44,336 nt of DNA, taken from NCBI RefSeq assembly GCF_009812055.1, contig NZ_WQNH01000041.1, positions 1 to 44,336 of the forward strand. The letters are read 5' to 3'. Source of the DNA: Chelativorans xinjiangensis (GTDB lineage: Bacteria > Pseudomonadota > Alphaproteobacteria > Rhizobiales > Rhizobiaceae). Under the pieces are notes generated by a model. That model made no database searches. It was not told the origin of the DNA and saw nothing but the letters and a program-made list of their open reading frames with translations. A program made the translations under genes and the position numbers. How positions within the stretch are numbered: the stretch's first letter is position 1; every line of letters starts with the position of its first letter. Below, piece after piece: positions 9,810-17,732 of this stretch.

Positions 9810-10526
9810 TTACCGGCCTCGCGTTAAAAGAGAGCTTTCCCGTCGCATAGACGCATAATCAGGGGCGGATGTTGCCGCCACGCCTTCCATATACGAGAGC
9901 AGGACATAAGCGAAGGTCAGCACCCCGGCCATTTCGAGCCCCTCCTCGATGTTCGTCAGCATTCGATAGCGAAATGACTCTGTGCCTTCGGCCTCCGCGA
10001 TACTGCCGCCGACCATTTCGAAGCCGACAGCGCCGCCGAGGAAAAGCACGGCGGAAAGCACCATGAGGATGGCAAGCCGCGGCGCAAACGACCGGATCAA
10101 CGGAATGAAGGCAGTAAGTCCCAACAGGCTGATGACGCCAGCCGGCGCCGCCCAAGCGAAATACAGGAGGCCGGTATTGTGGAACTTCGACGTCAAAACA
10201 GCGGAAATCTTCTCGTGAACGGTTGCGAATTCATCGAACGATAGCAGCAGAAAAAGAGCGGCGAGGAAGTACCAGTGCCACTTGAATCGGCTGCCGCGCA
10301 TCGCTGCATCGCCTCCAGCCGCAAAAAGTATCCATGCCACAGAAAATGTGGCCACCACTGAAAGCCACGTGAAGGCGCTCTGCTCCGAGTCTACGTCAAG
10401 CAACCATACCTTGTTGGAAAGATCCAATCTCGTTCCAGAATACAGGATTAGATCTTGTGAAACACTTGCACAGAAAAGGAGCATAGAAAAAAGGCAAGAA
10501 AGCGCGAATATCTGCTTCCATCTCAC
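9810..10526 (-). CDS. Six-helix membrane protein with DE-x4-HE motif, unknown function
   Basis: With the start placed at GTG 10526 the product is 238 residues with six hydrophobic helices (about 7-29, 50-71, 83-102, 119-145, 151-173, 198-214). Polar residues in or beside helices stand out: D98, E99, H104 and E105 at the end of helix 3 (LLSFDEFATVHEKI) and E194-E195 before helix 6 (NIEEGLEMAG). These could bind a metal, but that is inference. I do not recognise a characterised family. The frame stays open to 10649, adding 41 residues encoded by a 54-base tandem repeat, which looks like non-genic DNA; ATG 10484 is another possible start. Lower GC and isolation among repeats suggest an accessory gene. 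Confidence 0.6.
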   Translation of the reverse strand: MRWKQIFALSCLFSMLLFCASVSQDLILYSGTRLDLSNKVWLLDVDSEQSAFTWLSVVATFSVAWILFAAGGDAAMRGSRFKWHWYFLAALFLLLSFDEFATVHEKISAVLTSKFHNTGLLYFAWAAPAGVISLLGLTAFIPLIRSFAPRLAILMVLSAVLFLGGAVGFEMVGGSIAEAEGTESFRYRMLTNIEEGLEMAGVLTFAYVLLSYMEGVAATSAPDYASMRRESSLLTRGR

Positions 10527-10550
10527 CAAAAATCGCCACCGCGAGTGAAA

Positions 10551-10645
10551 GGCGGCTATGCGGGTTTCTCGGAGATGGACGTTCACAGGTGTCTGCGAAT
10601 GGAAGGTCGCTATACGGGATCCCCGGAGATGGACGTTCACAGGTG
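10551..10645. repeat. 54-bp tandem direct repeat
   Basis: Two units lie 54 bases apart. Each carries CGGAGATGGACGTTCACAGGTG (10570-10591 and 10624-10645), preceded by a similar GG(C/T)...GCTAT(G/A)CGGG block. The spacing is 18 codons, so the minus-strand frame of the membrane protein stays open and would encode two copies of PVNVHLR...RIA.FHS. Whether it is coding or regulatory is unclear. Confidence 0.75.
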
Positions 10646-10675
10646 CCAACGGGCCGTCTCACAATCTTGTGTTTG

Positions 10676-10720
10676 TGAACTGTCATATGAACTGTCATAA
10701 ATGTGTCATAAGATCGTCAT
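10676..10720. repeat. Tandem TGAACTGTCATA repeats
   Basis: TGAACTGTCATA occurs twice in direct succession (10676-10687 and 10688-10699), followed by the related TGTGTCATA (10702-10710) and ATCGTCAT (10713-10720). The GTCAT cores recur every 11-12 bases, about one helical turn. This arrangement resembles an array of binding sites for a regulator. It lies 150-190 bases upstream of the membrane-protein start. Confidence 0.6.
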
Positions 10721-10835
10721 CTTCCCGAATGGCTCCTGTCACAAAAAATTTCAATACCGCGCCCACCGTGTTTGCGGCCCGATGATCCTCCTCGTGCTCA
10801 TTTTGGTCCACGGAGTAGAGATTTCGCCGCCTCGC

Positions 10836-10960
10836 GCGTCATCCCGGAAGGCCGACTTGTCAGCCGAAGCCCGCAGGGCGAAGGCTGAAGGCTTGTCCGG
10901 GACCCATTCCGTGACTTGTCCACCTTCCGGCCCAAAGGTGCGGCTACCGGACAAGCCGGC
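10836..10960. repeat. Partial copy of the CGTCATCCCGGAA repeat
   Basis: It begins GCGTCATCCCGGAAGGCC and contains TGTCCGGGACCCATTCCGTGAC and CCACCTTCCGGCCC, matching the elements at 1494-1631 and 11080-11202. A clear closing inverted end is missing, so it appears truncated or rearranged. No coding potential is apparent. The DNA from 10960 to 11080 is GC-rich low-complexity spacer with repeated CGTCATCCC words. Confidence 0.6.
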
Positions 10961-11079
10961 GGTCGGAATCCGCCAACCCACCCCCGCTCCACCTTCGCCC
11001 TTCGGGCTTCGGTGGGCGGGTCGCGGCGGCCCTCTCGGGGCGTCATCCCCACCCCACCCCGCGCGCGTCATCCCTACCC

Positions 11080-11202
11080 GCGCGCGTCATCCCGGAAAGC
11101 CGAAAGGCTTGTCCGGGACCCATTCCGGAAGGTGGACTGGTCACGGAATGGGTCCCGGACAGTCTCCGCTTCGCTCCGACTTCCGGGATGACGCGCGCGG
11201 GT
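11080..11202. repeat. Palindromic CGTCATCCCGGAA repeat, complete
   Basis: The left arm CCGCGCGCGTCATCCCGGAA pairs with the right arm TTCCGGGATGACGCGCGCGG, and the inner GTCCGGGACCCATTCC pairs with GGAATGGGTCCCGGAC, so about 120 bases form one long imperfect hairpin. A short stretch around GGTGGACTGGTCAC forms the centre. It is the same family as 1494-1631. Confidence 0.75.
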
Positions 11203-11395
11203 GGGATGACGCGCGTCGGAAAGGCGGCGGGCGCCCTTCACCTCAGGTCGGCAATGCCTCGCCTGCGCGGGGATAAAATGTGGCGGCAAAAATTCTTTCT
11301 TCCCCACCAACCCATTGTTTTCCTTCGCTTCCGAATAATTTCTCCAACTTTTTCGCGGGAAAATACTCCCCCCTGCCCAGCCTGCCCTTAAAATC

Positions 11396-11674
11396 CTCCC
11401 CATCGCTCTCGCGGGAACCCGGTCCGGACCGGGGACACGGGGAGGGCGGCGGAGACCTCCCCCTCCGGGCTCGGTACCCGGAGGCCTGAGGGCCCGCGAC
11501 AGGCCGGCGGTGCCGGAGGCGCTACAGACAGCGTCGCCGGCATTGCGGAGAAGCCGCCAGGCTTCCCGTCCGGCCCGGCAAAGCCCCCCAATCGGGTGCA
11601 GCCGGGAAGGGCGGGGGGCCGGGTGACCGGCCGACCGTCGGGACAGACTCCGGCGGGGCGCGTTGGACGCGCCT
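11396..11674. other. GC-rich stretch with dense hairpins, candidate structured RNA or decayed element
   Basis: No convincing protein is encoded in any frame. Inverted repeats are dense. CCTCCCC (11396) pairs with GGGGAGG and encloses the perfect palindrome CCCGGTCCGGACCGGG. CTCCGGG/CCCGGAG has a 7-base loop. GCCGGAGGCGCT/AGCGTCGCCGGC has one mismatch. GAAGCC/GGCTTC has a GCCA loop. GCCCCCC pairs with GGGGGGC. GGCCGG-GTGA-CCGGCC has a GNRA tetraloop on the + strand. GGCGCGT-TGG-ACGCGCC is next to an A-run. On the minus strand the last stem is followed by ATTTTAA. I found none of the signatures of RNase P RNA, tmRNA, SRP RNA or rRNA. The flanking 11203-11395 and 11713-11869 hold nothing I can name. 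Confidence 0.4.
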
Positions 11675-11712
11675 AAAAAAATAAATAGAGTGGCTCGGAC
11701 AACGCGCCCCGC
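11653..11712. repeat. 13-bp perfect inverted repeat around an AT-rich spacer
   Basis: GCGGGGCGCGTTG (11653-11665) and CAACGCGCCCCGC (11700-11712) are exact reverse complements separated by 34 bases that include TAAAAAAATAAATAG. The left arm overlaps a second hairpin, GGCGCGT/ACGCGCC. It could be the end of an element or alternative RNA folds; no function can be assigned. Confidence 0.6.
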
Positions 11713-11869
11713 TTCCCACCCATTCAACGGCCAGACGCGAAGGCGGGCGTGGCGGCGATGGCGCGCGTCCTTCGTTCGCAGCCTGAAGGAGAGAAGGATG
11801 GACGAGAACGATCAGCTTCCGCACGAAAGGGCGCGACCGTCCAGTCGGCGGGGCCGCGCGGCCTCCCCC

Positions 11870-12478
11870 TCAGGCGTGTCCCGCCGTCTGGCTCAGATGC
11901 GCCAGATCGACGCCGATGGAGGCCAATATGCGGTCGTAGAGCGAATCGATGTCGCCCTCGAACAGGAGGTCCGGCGAGGCCGGGCAGGCGAGCCAGCCGT
12001 TTTCGGCGATCTCCATCTCGAGCTGGCCGGCGCCCCAGCCCGAATAGCCGAGCGCCATCAGCGCATGGCGCGGGCCCTTGCCGGCGGAGATGGCGCGCAG
12101 GATGTCCATGGTCGCCGTCAGGCACACCTGCTCGGAGACGGGCATCGAGGAATCCACCATATAGTCGCCCGTGTGCAGCACGAAGCCGCGGCTGCGGTCG
12201 ACGGGACCGCCGCTGCGCACCGGCATCTCGCGGGCGCGGGCGGGAAGGCGGATCGACTGGGCACGGTCGAGGATGCCGAGCTCGACCAGCACGTCCGTGA
12301 AGCCGAGCTGCTGGGTGCGGTTGATGATGAGGCCCATGGCCCCGTCCTCGCTGTGCGCGCACAGATAGATGACGGAGCGCGCGAACCTCTCGTCGCGCAT
12401 GCCCGGCATGGCGATCAGGAAGTGGTTCTGCAGCGTGCCCGCGGGGCCTGCCGTATTGGCGCCTATCTCCCATTCCAT
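11870..12478 (-). CDS. YqgE/AlgH family protein (UPF0301)
   Basis: The 202-residue protein matches the YqgE/AlgH family throughout. It has an N-terminal block [21 protein letters not shown], then [15 protein letters not shown], a central [14 protein letters not shown], and a C-terminal [21 protein letters not shown]. Full-length members are about 185-205 residues and cytosolic. The biochemical role of the family is not established, although AlgH was linked to alginate regulation in Pseudomonas. The gene is divergent from the DsbD-domain gene, with 126 bases between starts. The ~150 bases after its stop include the palindrome GGCCGCGCGGCC but no T-run. Confidence 0.93.
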   Translation of the reverse strand: MEWEIGANTAGPAGTLQNHFLIAMPGMRDERFARSVIYLCAHSEDGAMGLIINRTQQLGFTDVLVELGILDRAQSIRLPARAREMPVRSGGPVDRSRGFVLHTGDYMVDSSMPVSEQVCLTATMDILRAISAGKGPRHALMALGYSGWGAGQLEMEIAENGWLACPASPDLLFEGDIDSLYDRILASIGVDLAHLSQTAGHA

Positions 12479-12604
12479 GGCATAAGCCTACCGCGTTTTG
12501 ACCAAGCTTGAAAGACGCCAACCGTGCCTGCCTCACGCGAAAATGATGATCGGCGTTACCGGGAACGCATTGCGCGGAGGCGGCGTCGCCGGCAATGTCC
12601 GCCG

Positions 12605-13396
12605 ATGTCTTACGCGCTCGCAATTCCGGTGTTCGCCCTCACCCTTGCCACGTCCGCGGCAGCAAGCTCCAGCCAATGGTTCGAGAGCGACGGCGGCACC
12701 GTCCGTGTCGTCACATCGGGCCTGGCGGACGAGCAAGGCCGCCTGCGCGGGGCTCTGGAAATCAAGCTGGAACCCGGCTGGAAGACCTATTGGCGCGATC
12801 CCGGCGAAGCGGGCGTGCCGCCGCAGATAGAGCTTTCGGCCTCCTCCGACATCAGGCGCGCGGAAATCCTCTTCCCGCCGCCCAAGCGCATCACCGATCC
12901 CTACGCCACATGGGCGGGCTACCCGCAAAGCGTCGCGCTGCCGGTTGTCTTCGGGCCCGCCACGCCGGGGGGTGCCGGCATTATCGAGGGCAGCATGTTC
13001 CTCGGCATCTGCGAGACGATCTGCATTCCCTTCCAGGCTTCCTTCTCCTTCGACGCCGGCGCCGACCCGGACAATGCGGCCGACGGCATGGTGGTAACGG
13101 CCGCCTTCGCCGCCCTGCCCGACGATGCCGGCCCCGGCTTCGAGCTGACCGGCGTCCTACGGCAGGGAAGCCGCCTGCTGCTTGATGCCGATCTGCCCCC
13201 GGAGGCGGGCGAGCCGGTGCTCTTCCTCGCCGCGCCGGAAGGCGTGCGGCTGGCAACACCGGCGCTCGAGGAGCGCGAGAACGGCTCCGCCGCCTTCGTT
13301 GCCGAAATCCTCGATGCCCCCGATGAGGCGGCGGAGCTCCACTATACGCTTGTCCTCGGCGGAAAAGCCGTCAGCGGCACGGTCGTAATGCCATAG
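12605..13396 (+). CDS. Periplasmic DsbD N-terminal-domain protein (thiol-disulfide interchange)
   Basis: The 263-residue protein has a signal peptide (residues 1-20, ending SAAA) and a domain like the N-terminal immunoglobulin-fold alpha domain of DsbD. The conserved features are LEPGWKTYWRDPGEAGVPP and the cysteine pair in FLGICETICIPF (C-x4-C), the redox pair of this domain. It lacks the eight-helix beta domain and the thioredoxin gamma domain of full DsbD, so it must receive electrons from a separate membrane partner such as CcdA/ScsB-like proteins, not present here. ATG 12605 is chosen because the signal peptide begins there; an in-frame arginine-rich extension reaches 12524. A thiol peroxidase lies 120 bases downstream. 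Confidence 0.85.
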   Translation: MSYALAIPVFALTLATSAAASSSQWFESDGGTVRVVTSGLADEQGRLRGALEIKLEPGWKTYWRDPGEAGVPPQIELSASSDIRRAEILFPPPKRITDPYATWAGYPQSVALPVVFGPATPGGAGIIEGSMFLGICETICIPFQASFSFDAGADPDNAADGMVVTAAFAALPDDAGPGFELTGVLRQGSRLLLDADLPPEAGEPVLFLAAPEGVRLATPALEERENGSAAFVAEILDAPDEAAELHYTLVLGGKAVSGTVVMP

Positions 13397-13516
13397 AACG
13401 ATACCAATTCCCTACTGGGCCCCACTGGCCGCGCCGCCGCTTTCGCCTTAGATTTCAGGCGCACCGCCATCCTTTTCAACTGCAAATCCAATCCAACATC
13501 ATCCAGGAGACTATAA

Positions 13517-14002
13517 ATGACGATTTCCATCGGCGACCGGCTACCCGACGTGATGCTCAAGAAAGCCTCCCCGGAGGGCGCGGAGAATGTCGGCACCGCC
13601 GATTTCTTCGCCGGCCGCAAGGTGGTTCTCGTCGGCGTACCCGGCGCCTTCACGCCCACCTGCAGCAACGATCACGTGCCGGGCTTCGCGGAAAACTACG
13701 ATGCCATCCGCGCCCGCGGCGTGGATGCCATCGCCGTTCTCGCGGTCAACGACCACCATGTCATGGGCGCCTGGGCGCGGTTTACCGGCGCCGAGGACAA
13801 GCTCGTCTTCCTGGCCGATGGAAACGGCCAGTTCACCAGCGCGCTGGGCCTCGAAACGGATCTGTCGAAAGCCGGTCTCGGCACGCGCAGCCGGCGCTTT
13901 TCCATGCTGGTAGAGGATGGCATCGTCAACGAGATCAACATAGAGGAAGCGCCCGGCCAGGCGGTCACCAGCGGCGCGGCGCGCATTCTCGAGCAGCTTT
14001 AG
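13517..14002 (+). CDS. Peroxiredoxin, Prx5 type
   Basis: This 161-residue protein reduces peroxides with a cysteine thiol. The peroxidatic motif is PGAFTPTCS with C49, and no second cysteine is present, so it is a 1-Cys enzyme that needs glutathione/glutaredoxin or a similar reductant. LAVNDHHVMGAW and the C-terminal EEAPGQAVTSGAARIL are typical of the Prx5 (AhpC/TSA-Redoxin) branch. No signal peptide is seen, so it is cytosolic. An AGGAG ribosome site lies at about 13504. It converges with rnhA, three bases separating the stop codons. Confidence 0.95.
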   Translation: MTISIGDRLPDVMLKKASPEGAENVGTADFFAGRKVVLVGVPGAFTPTCSNDHVPGFAENYDAIRARGVDAIAVLAVNDHHVMGAWARFTGAEDKLVFLADGNGQFTSALGLETDLSKAGLGTRSRRFSMLVEDGIVNEINIEEAPGQAVTSGAARILEQL

Positions 14003-14005
14003 GCG

Positions 14006-14482
14006 TTAAGAGGGCGTGGCCCGCGCACCCGGCCTGGCGCGGCGTTTTTTCTTGAACGGCGCCATGCCGGCGCGGGCGAGCGCATCGGCGCGTTCGTTCT
14101 CGGGATGCCCGGCATGGCCCTTGACCCAGTGCCAGCGCACCTTGTGGCGGTGGGTCGCCTCGTCGAGCGCCTGCCACAGCTCGGCGTTCTTCACCGGCTT
14201 CTTGGCCGCCGTCTTCCAGCCGTTCCGCTTCCAGCCCTTTATCCAGCCGGAGATGCCGTCGCGCACATAGTTGCTGTCGGTGTAGAGGTCCACCTCGCAG
14301 GGTTCCGTGAGGGCATTCAGCGCCTCCGTCGCGGCCTTGAGCTCCATGCGGTTGTTGGTGGTCTCCGCCTCGCCCCCCGAAAGCTCTTTCTCGACGCCGT
14401 TGTAGCGCAGCACCGCCCCCCAGCCGCCGGGGCCCGGATTGCCCGAGCAGGCGCCGTCGGTGAAAATCTCGATCTTCTTCAC
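14006..14482 (-). CDS. rnhA: Ribonuclease HI
   Basis: The enzyme degrades RNA in RNA-DNA hybrids in the cytosol. The 158-residue protein keeps all four catalytic carboxylates: D9 ([10 protein letters not shown]), E47 (NRMELKAA), D69 (LYTDSNYV) and D133 (ERADALA), plus the basic handle [11 protein letters not shown] and [10 protein letters not shown] with the flap histidine. The C-terminal tail is rich in Lys and Arg. Its ATG overlaps the thrB stop by four bases, so translation is probably coupled. It is the last gene of the DUF983-surf1-ispH-thrB-rnhA run. Confidence 0.97.
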   Translation of the reverse strand: MKKIEIFTDGACSGNPGPGGWGAVLRYNGVEKELSGGEAETTNNRMELKAATEALNALTEPCEVDLYTDSNYVRDGISGWIKGWKRNGWKTAAKKPVKNAELWQALDEATHRHKVRWHWVKGHAGHPENERADALARAGMAPFKKKRRARPGARATPS

Positions 14483-15447
14483 GCGATGTCGATCCCATAT
14501 TCGGTAGGCGCGGCGATCTGCCGGTGGAAGCGCAGGCGGCGGACATATTCCATGGGATCGCGCTTGCTGACCATGGCGCCGTCGGGGATGGTCAGCCAGT
14601 CGTGCAGGCGCGTCAGCATGAAACGCAAGGCAGAACCCCGCGCCAGAAGCGGCAGCGCCTCCACCTCGGAAGGCTCCAGCGGCCGCACGCTCTGATAGCC
14701 GGCGAGAAGTGCCGCGCCCTTGGTGAGGTTATAGGAGATGTCCTTTTCGAAACACCAGGCATTGAGACAGGTGGCAATGTCGTAGGCCAGGAGGTCGTTG
14801 CAGGCGAAGTAGAAGTCGATGAGGCCGGAAACCTTGCCGCCAAGGAAGAACACGTTGTCGGGAAAGAGGTCGGCATGGATGATGCCCGCAGGCAGGTCTG
14901 TCGGCCAGCGGCGGGCGATCTCGGAAAACTCCGTCTCCACTTCGCGCACAAGCCCCGGCTCCACCTCGTCGGCGCGCCCCTTCGCGCCCTCCCATAGGTG
15001 CATCCAGCCCTCGGGCGAAAGCGCGTTCTTGCGTTTCAGCGGGAAATCGGCCGCCGCCTGGTGCAGGCCGGCCAGCGCCTTGCCCACCTCGCGGCAATGC
15101 TGCGCCGTGGGCCGGCGCATCCACATGCCTTCCAGGAAAGTGATGAGAGCGGCGGGGCGGCCGGCAAGTTCGCCGATCGTCTGCCCGTCGCGCCGATGGA
15201 CAGGCAAGGGACAGGTGACGCCCTTTCGCGCCAGATGCTCCATCAAGCCCAGGAAGAAGGGCAGGTCCGCTTTGTCCACCCGGCGTTCGTAAAGGGTGAG
15301 GATGAAGGATCCCTCGGAGGTATGCAGGAGGTAGTTCGAGTTCTCGGTACCCTCGGCGATGCCCTTGTAGGAAAGCAACTCCCCCACCGGATATTCGCCC
15401 AGGAAAGCGCCGAGCTCTTCCTCCGGGACATCGGTGTAGACGGCCAT
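14479..15447 (-). CDS. thrB: Homoserine kinase (type II, APH fold)
   Basis: This 322-residue kinase phosphorylates L-homoserine for threonine synthase. It is the aminoglycoside-phosphotransferase-fold form found in alphaproteobacteria, not the GHMP-kinase form of E. coli. The markers are the N-terminal [16 protein letters not shown], the glycine-rich region with ENSNYLL, the catalytic block [14 protein letters not shown] (HxDxxxxN) and the metal-binding [10 protein letters not shown]. The start lies two bases after the ispH stop, and the stop overlaps rnhA. Its pathway partner thrC is at 3366-4763 on the + strand. Confidence 0.96.
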   Translation of the reverse strand: MAVYTDVPEEELGAFLGEYPVGELLSYKGIAEGTENSNYLLHTSEGSFILTLYERRVDKADLPFFLGLMEHLARKGVTCPLPVHRRDGQTIGELAGRPAALITFLEGMWMRRPTAQHCREVGKALAGLHQAAADFPLKRKNALSPEGWMHLWEGAKGRADEVEPGLVREVETEFSEIARRWPTDLPAGIIHADLFPDNVFFLGGKVSGLIDFYFACNDLLAYDIATCLNAWCFEKDISYNLTKGAALLAGYQSVRPLEPSEVEALPLLARGSALRFMLTRLHDWLTIPDGAMVSKRDPMEYVRRLRFHRQIAAPTEYGIDIA

Positions 15448-15448
15448 G

Positions 15449-16453
15449 TCAGCTCACGCCGTTGACGAAGGCCATGTCCGACTTCGTCAGTTCGACATCG
15501 CGCAAGGGGCGCATGACGGGGAAGTTCTCGCGCTCCTCCGCCGTGACGGCGAGGTCGACGGTCACCTCGTAGCGCTCGGCGAAGGCGTCGATGATCTCGT
15601 CGACGATGATCTCCGGTGCAGAAGCGCCGGCCGACAGGCCGAGCACGGCGATCTCGCCGATCTCGGCCCACGGGATTTCCGAGGCGCGCTGCACCAGAAG
15701 GGCGCGGCGGGCCCCTGCCCTTTCGGCGACCTCGACCAGGCGGCGCGAGTTCGACGAATTGGGGGCGCCGACGACGAGGAAGAGGTCGGCGCCGGGGGCG
15801 GCTTCCTTCACCGCCTCCTGGCGATTGGTCGTGGCGTAGCAGATGGATTCGGCCGACGGCGCCCGCAGGGTAGGAAGACGCTTCTCCAGCACGCGGATGA
15901 TGTCGGCCGTGTCCTCCACCGAAAGCGTGGTCTGGGTCACGTAACCGAGTTCCATGCCCTCGGGCGGAGAGAAGCGCTCCGCGTCCTCCACCGTCTCGAT
16001 GAGCGAGACGGTTCCCTCCGGCAACTGCCCCATGGTGCCGATCACCTCCGGATGCCCGGCATGACCGATGAGGAGCACGTGGCGGCCCAGGCGCTGATGG
16101 CGCATGGCCTGCTTGTGCACCTTGGAGACCAGCGGACAGGTGGCGTCGAGATAAAAGAGATTGCGGCTTTCCGCGTCGGCCGGCACGGATTTCGGCACGC
16201 CGTGGGCCGAGAAGACCACGGGGCGGTCGCGGTGCGTGTCAGGGATCTCGTTCAGCTCTTCGATGAAGACGGCGCCGCGCTCCTGCAGGCCCTCCACCAC
16301 GTAGCGGTTGTGCACGATCTCGTGGCGCACATAGACAGGCGCACCGTACTTCTTGAGCGCCAGAACGACGATCTGGATGGCCCGGTCGACGCCGGCGCAA
16401 AAGCCGCGCGGCCCGCACAGCCGCACGGTCAGCTTCCGCTTGTGCCCGTTCAT
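15449..16453 (-). CDS. ispH: 4-hydroxy-3-methylbut-2-enyl diphosphate reductase
   Basis: IspH makes IPP and DMAPP from HMBPP, the last step of the MEP isoprenoid pathway, with a [4Fe-4S] cluster. In the 334-residue protein the three cluster cysteines are C19 ([10 protein letters not shown]), C106 (DATCPLV) and C205 (ICYATTNRQ). The catalytic glutamate lies in HAGHPEVIG, and the pocket SSNSRRL is intact. I prefer ATG 16453, which has GAGG eight bases upstream; ATG 16459 is also possible but sits too close to that site. A longer open frame to 17113 is a shadow of surf1. The other MEP gene in the window is dxs. Confidence 0.96.
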   Translation of the reverse strand: MNGHKRKLTVRLCGPRGFCAGVDRAIQIVVLALKKYGAPVYVRHEIVHNRYVVEGLQERGAVFIEELNEIPDTHRDRPVVFSAHGVPKSVPADAESRNLFYLDATCPLVSKVHKQAMRHQRLGRHVLLIGHAGHPEVIGTMGQLPEGTVSLIETVEDAERFSPPEGMELGYVTQTTLSVEDTADIIRVLEKRLPTLRAPSAESICYATTNRQEAVKEAAPGADLFLVVGAPNSSNSRRLVEVAERAGARRALLVQRASEIPWAEIGEIAVLGLSAGASAPEIIVDEIIDAFAERYEVTVDLAVTAEERENFPVMRPLRDVELTKSDMAFVNGVS

Positions 16454-16517
16454 CGGCATCGCCTCAAAAAAACTCCTGTCGTCCCGCCCGGAAAGTGGTT
16501 GCTGCCGGCGGCCAGTG

Positions 16518-17267
16518 TCAAGTGTCGCCCGCGCCGCGACGGCGCAGGAACCAGTAGCCCAGGACGCAGACGAGCGCAAAGGCCAGGCCGTACCAAGTGA
16601 CGGCATATTGCAAATGATTGTTCGGCAGATCGATGCGGGTGACGCCGCCAACCGGCAGGCCACCGGGATTGGGTGCGTCGTCGGCATCGACGTAGAAGGG
16701 GTAGACCTTCTCCCCGGCAAGCCCGGCCGAGCGGGCCATGGAGCCGAGGTCCTTCCAGTAGAAGATGTTATTCGTCGTGTCGTTGTCGGGCACGATGAAG
16801 GAAGGTTTCTCCGCCGGTGCCGTGCGCGCGAGGCCGCCGACTTCCACACTCCCGGGCACCTGCCCCTCGGAACGGGTGGCCGGGTCCTTGCGGTCATACG
16901 GCACGAAGCCGCGGTTGACGAAGATGTAGTGGCCGTCGGCGAGCCGCAACGGCGTGTGCACAAAGAAGCCGGACTGGCCATGCCAGGTGGCGAGATAGTG
17001 CCGTTCCGCCCCGTGCAGGAATGAACCGGTGACCGCCACCGGGCGGTAGTCGACATCGCCGCCCTCGGCGTTGAGGCGGGCAACCTCCTCAAGCGGCCTT
17101 GGCGCGGCGGCAATCCGCTCCTCGATGCGCTGGACGAGCCCTTCTTTCCATTGCAGGCGCTTGACCTGCCACGTGCCGAGCACCAGGAGAAGCACCAGCA
17201 TGGGGATGCTGATGGCGAGAAGCAGGAAGCTTCCGCGGGGGCCGGTGTCGTGCTCGGCTACACTCAT
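16518..17267 (-). CDS. SURF1 family cytochrome oxidase assembly protein
   Basis: SURF1 proteins (Shy1/CtaA-neighbour type) aid insertion of haem a into subunit I of aa3 oxidase at the inner membrane. The 249-residue product has the expected two transmembrane segments, at about 13-33 and 218-240, around a periplasmic domain. It shows [22 protein letters not shown] after helix 1, [10 protein letters not shown], and the terminal [18 protein letters not shown]. Start ATG 17267 overlaps the DUF983 stop by four bases. A longer frame to 17522 is antisense-like extension inside DUF983. The context next to the cta operon supports the call. Confidence 0.94.
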   Translation of the reverse strand: MSVAEHDTGPRGSFLLLAISIPMLVLLLVLGTWQVKRLQWKEGLVQRIEERIAAAPRPLEEVARLNAEGGDVDYRPVAVTGSFLHGAERHYLATWHGQSGFFVHTPLRLADGHYIFVNRGFVPYDRKDPATRSEGQVPGSVEVGGLARTAPAEKPSFIVPDNDTTNNIFYWKDLGSMARSAGLAGEKVYPFYVDADDAPNPGGLPVGGVTRIDLPNNHLQYAVTWYGLAFALVCVLGYWFLRRRGAGDT

Positions 17268-17650
17268 TCCGCCTTTTCCAACCGCCCCTCGGCGGCCTTG
17301 TTCCGGTATTGCAGGGCGATGAGAAGCCCCTTTATCAGCCGAAGTGCCGTCAGCGAAAGCGCCAATGTGAGCGGTACCCACAGCAGAAAATGCAACCAGA
17401 GCGGCGCGCCGGTCGTCACCTCCAGCCACAGGGCAAGGCCGACGACGATGAAGCCGATGATGAGGATGACGAAGACAGCCGGGCCGTCGCCCGAATCGGC
17501 AAAACCGTAGTCGAGCCCGCAATTGGCGCAGCGCTTGCCGATGCTCAGGAAGCCGGAGAAGAGCCTGCCCTCGCCGCAGCGCGGGCAGCGGCCGGAGAGC
17601 CCGGCGCGGACCGGATCGACCGGCGGCCAGATGGCCTTGTCTTCACTCAT
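17264..17650 (-). CDS. DUF983 membrane protein with zinc-ribbon-like cysteines
   Basis: The 128-residue protein has two CxxC knuckles (CPRCGEGRLF and CANCGLDYG) followed by two transmembrane helices (about 56-76 and 85-108), the DUF983 layout. The family is found next to cytochrome oxidase genes in alphaproteobacteria, and a part in metal or oxidase assembly is suspected but not established. It is the first gene after the cta terminator and overlaps surf1 by four bases. Its own promoter could not be pinned down in the 22 bases before the terminator hairpin. Confidence 0.92.
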   Translation of the reverse strand: MSEDKAIWPPVDPVRAGLSGRCPRCGEGRLFSGFLSIGKRCANCGLDYGFADSGDGPAVFVILIIGFIVVGLALWLEVTTGAPLWLHFLLWVPLTLALSLTALRLIKGLLIALQYRNKAAEGRLEKAE

Positions 17651-17671
17651 CGCACGTTTCCCGTTTCACTA

Positions 17672-17710
17672 AAAAGACAGGGGGCAGCCGTTCGTCGCGG
17701 CCGCCCCCAC
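17672..17710 (-). terminator. Intrinsic terminator after the cta operon
   Basis: On the minus strand GGGGGCGGCC and GGCTGCCCCC form a 10-bp stem (one G-U pair) with a nine-base loop, followed by TGTCTTTTTAG. It lies just downstream of the ctaE stop and upstream of the DUF983 gene. It separates the oxidase operon from the DUF983-surf1-ispH-thrB-rnhA run, though read-through is possible. Confidence 0.75.
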
Positions 17711-17732
17711 CACAAATTGCGGTCTTCGTCGG

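Noticed and set aside
11420-11480. Possible cobalamin riboswitch B12 box (GGCGGAGACCTCC)
   Set aside because: It resembles the CAGGAGACCTGCC box, but the other conserved cobalamin elements are absent and no B12 gene is nearby.
11203-11869. tmRNA, SRP RNA, rRNA or tRNA in the long non-coding stretch
   Set aside because: No TTCGA arm, CCA end, tag frame, SRP tetraloop pattern or rRNA words were found.
16460-17113. Open frame extending ispH into surf1
   Set aside because: The sequence is an out-of-frame reading of surf1, and a proper start with GAGG lies at 16453.
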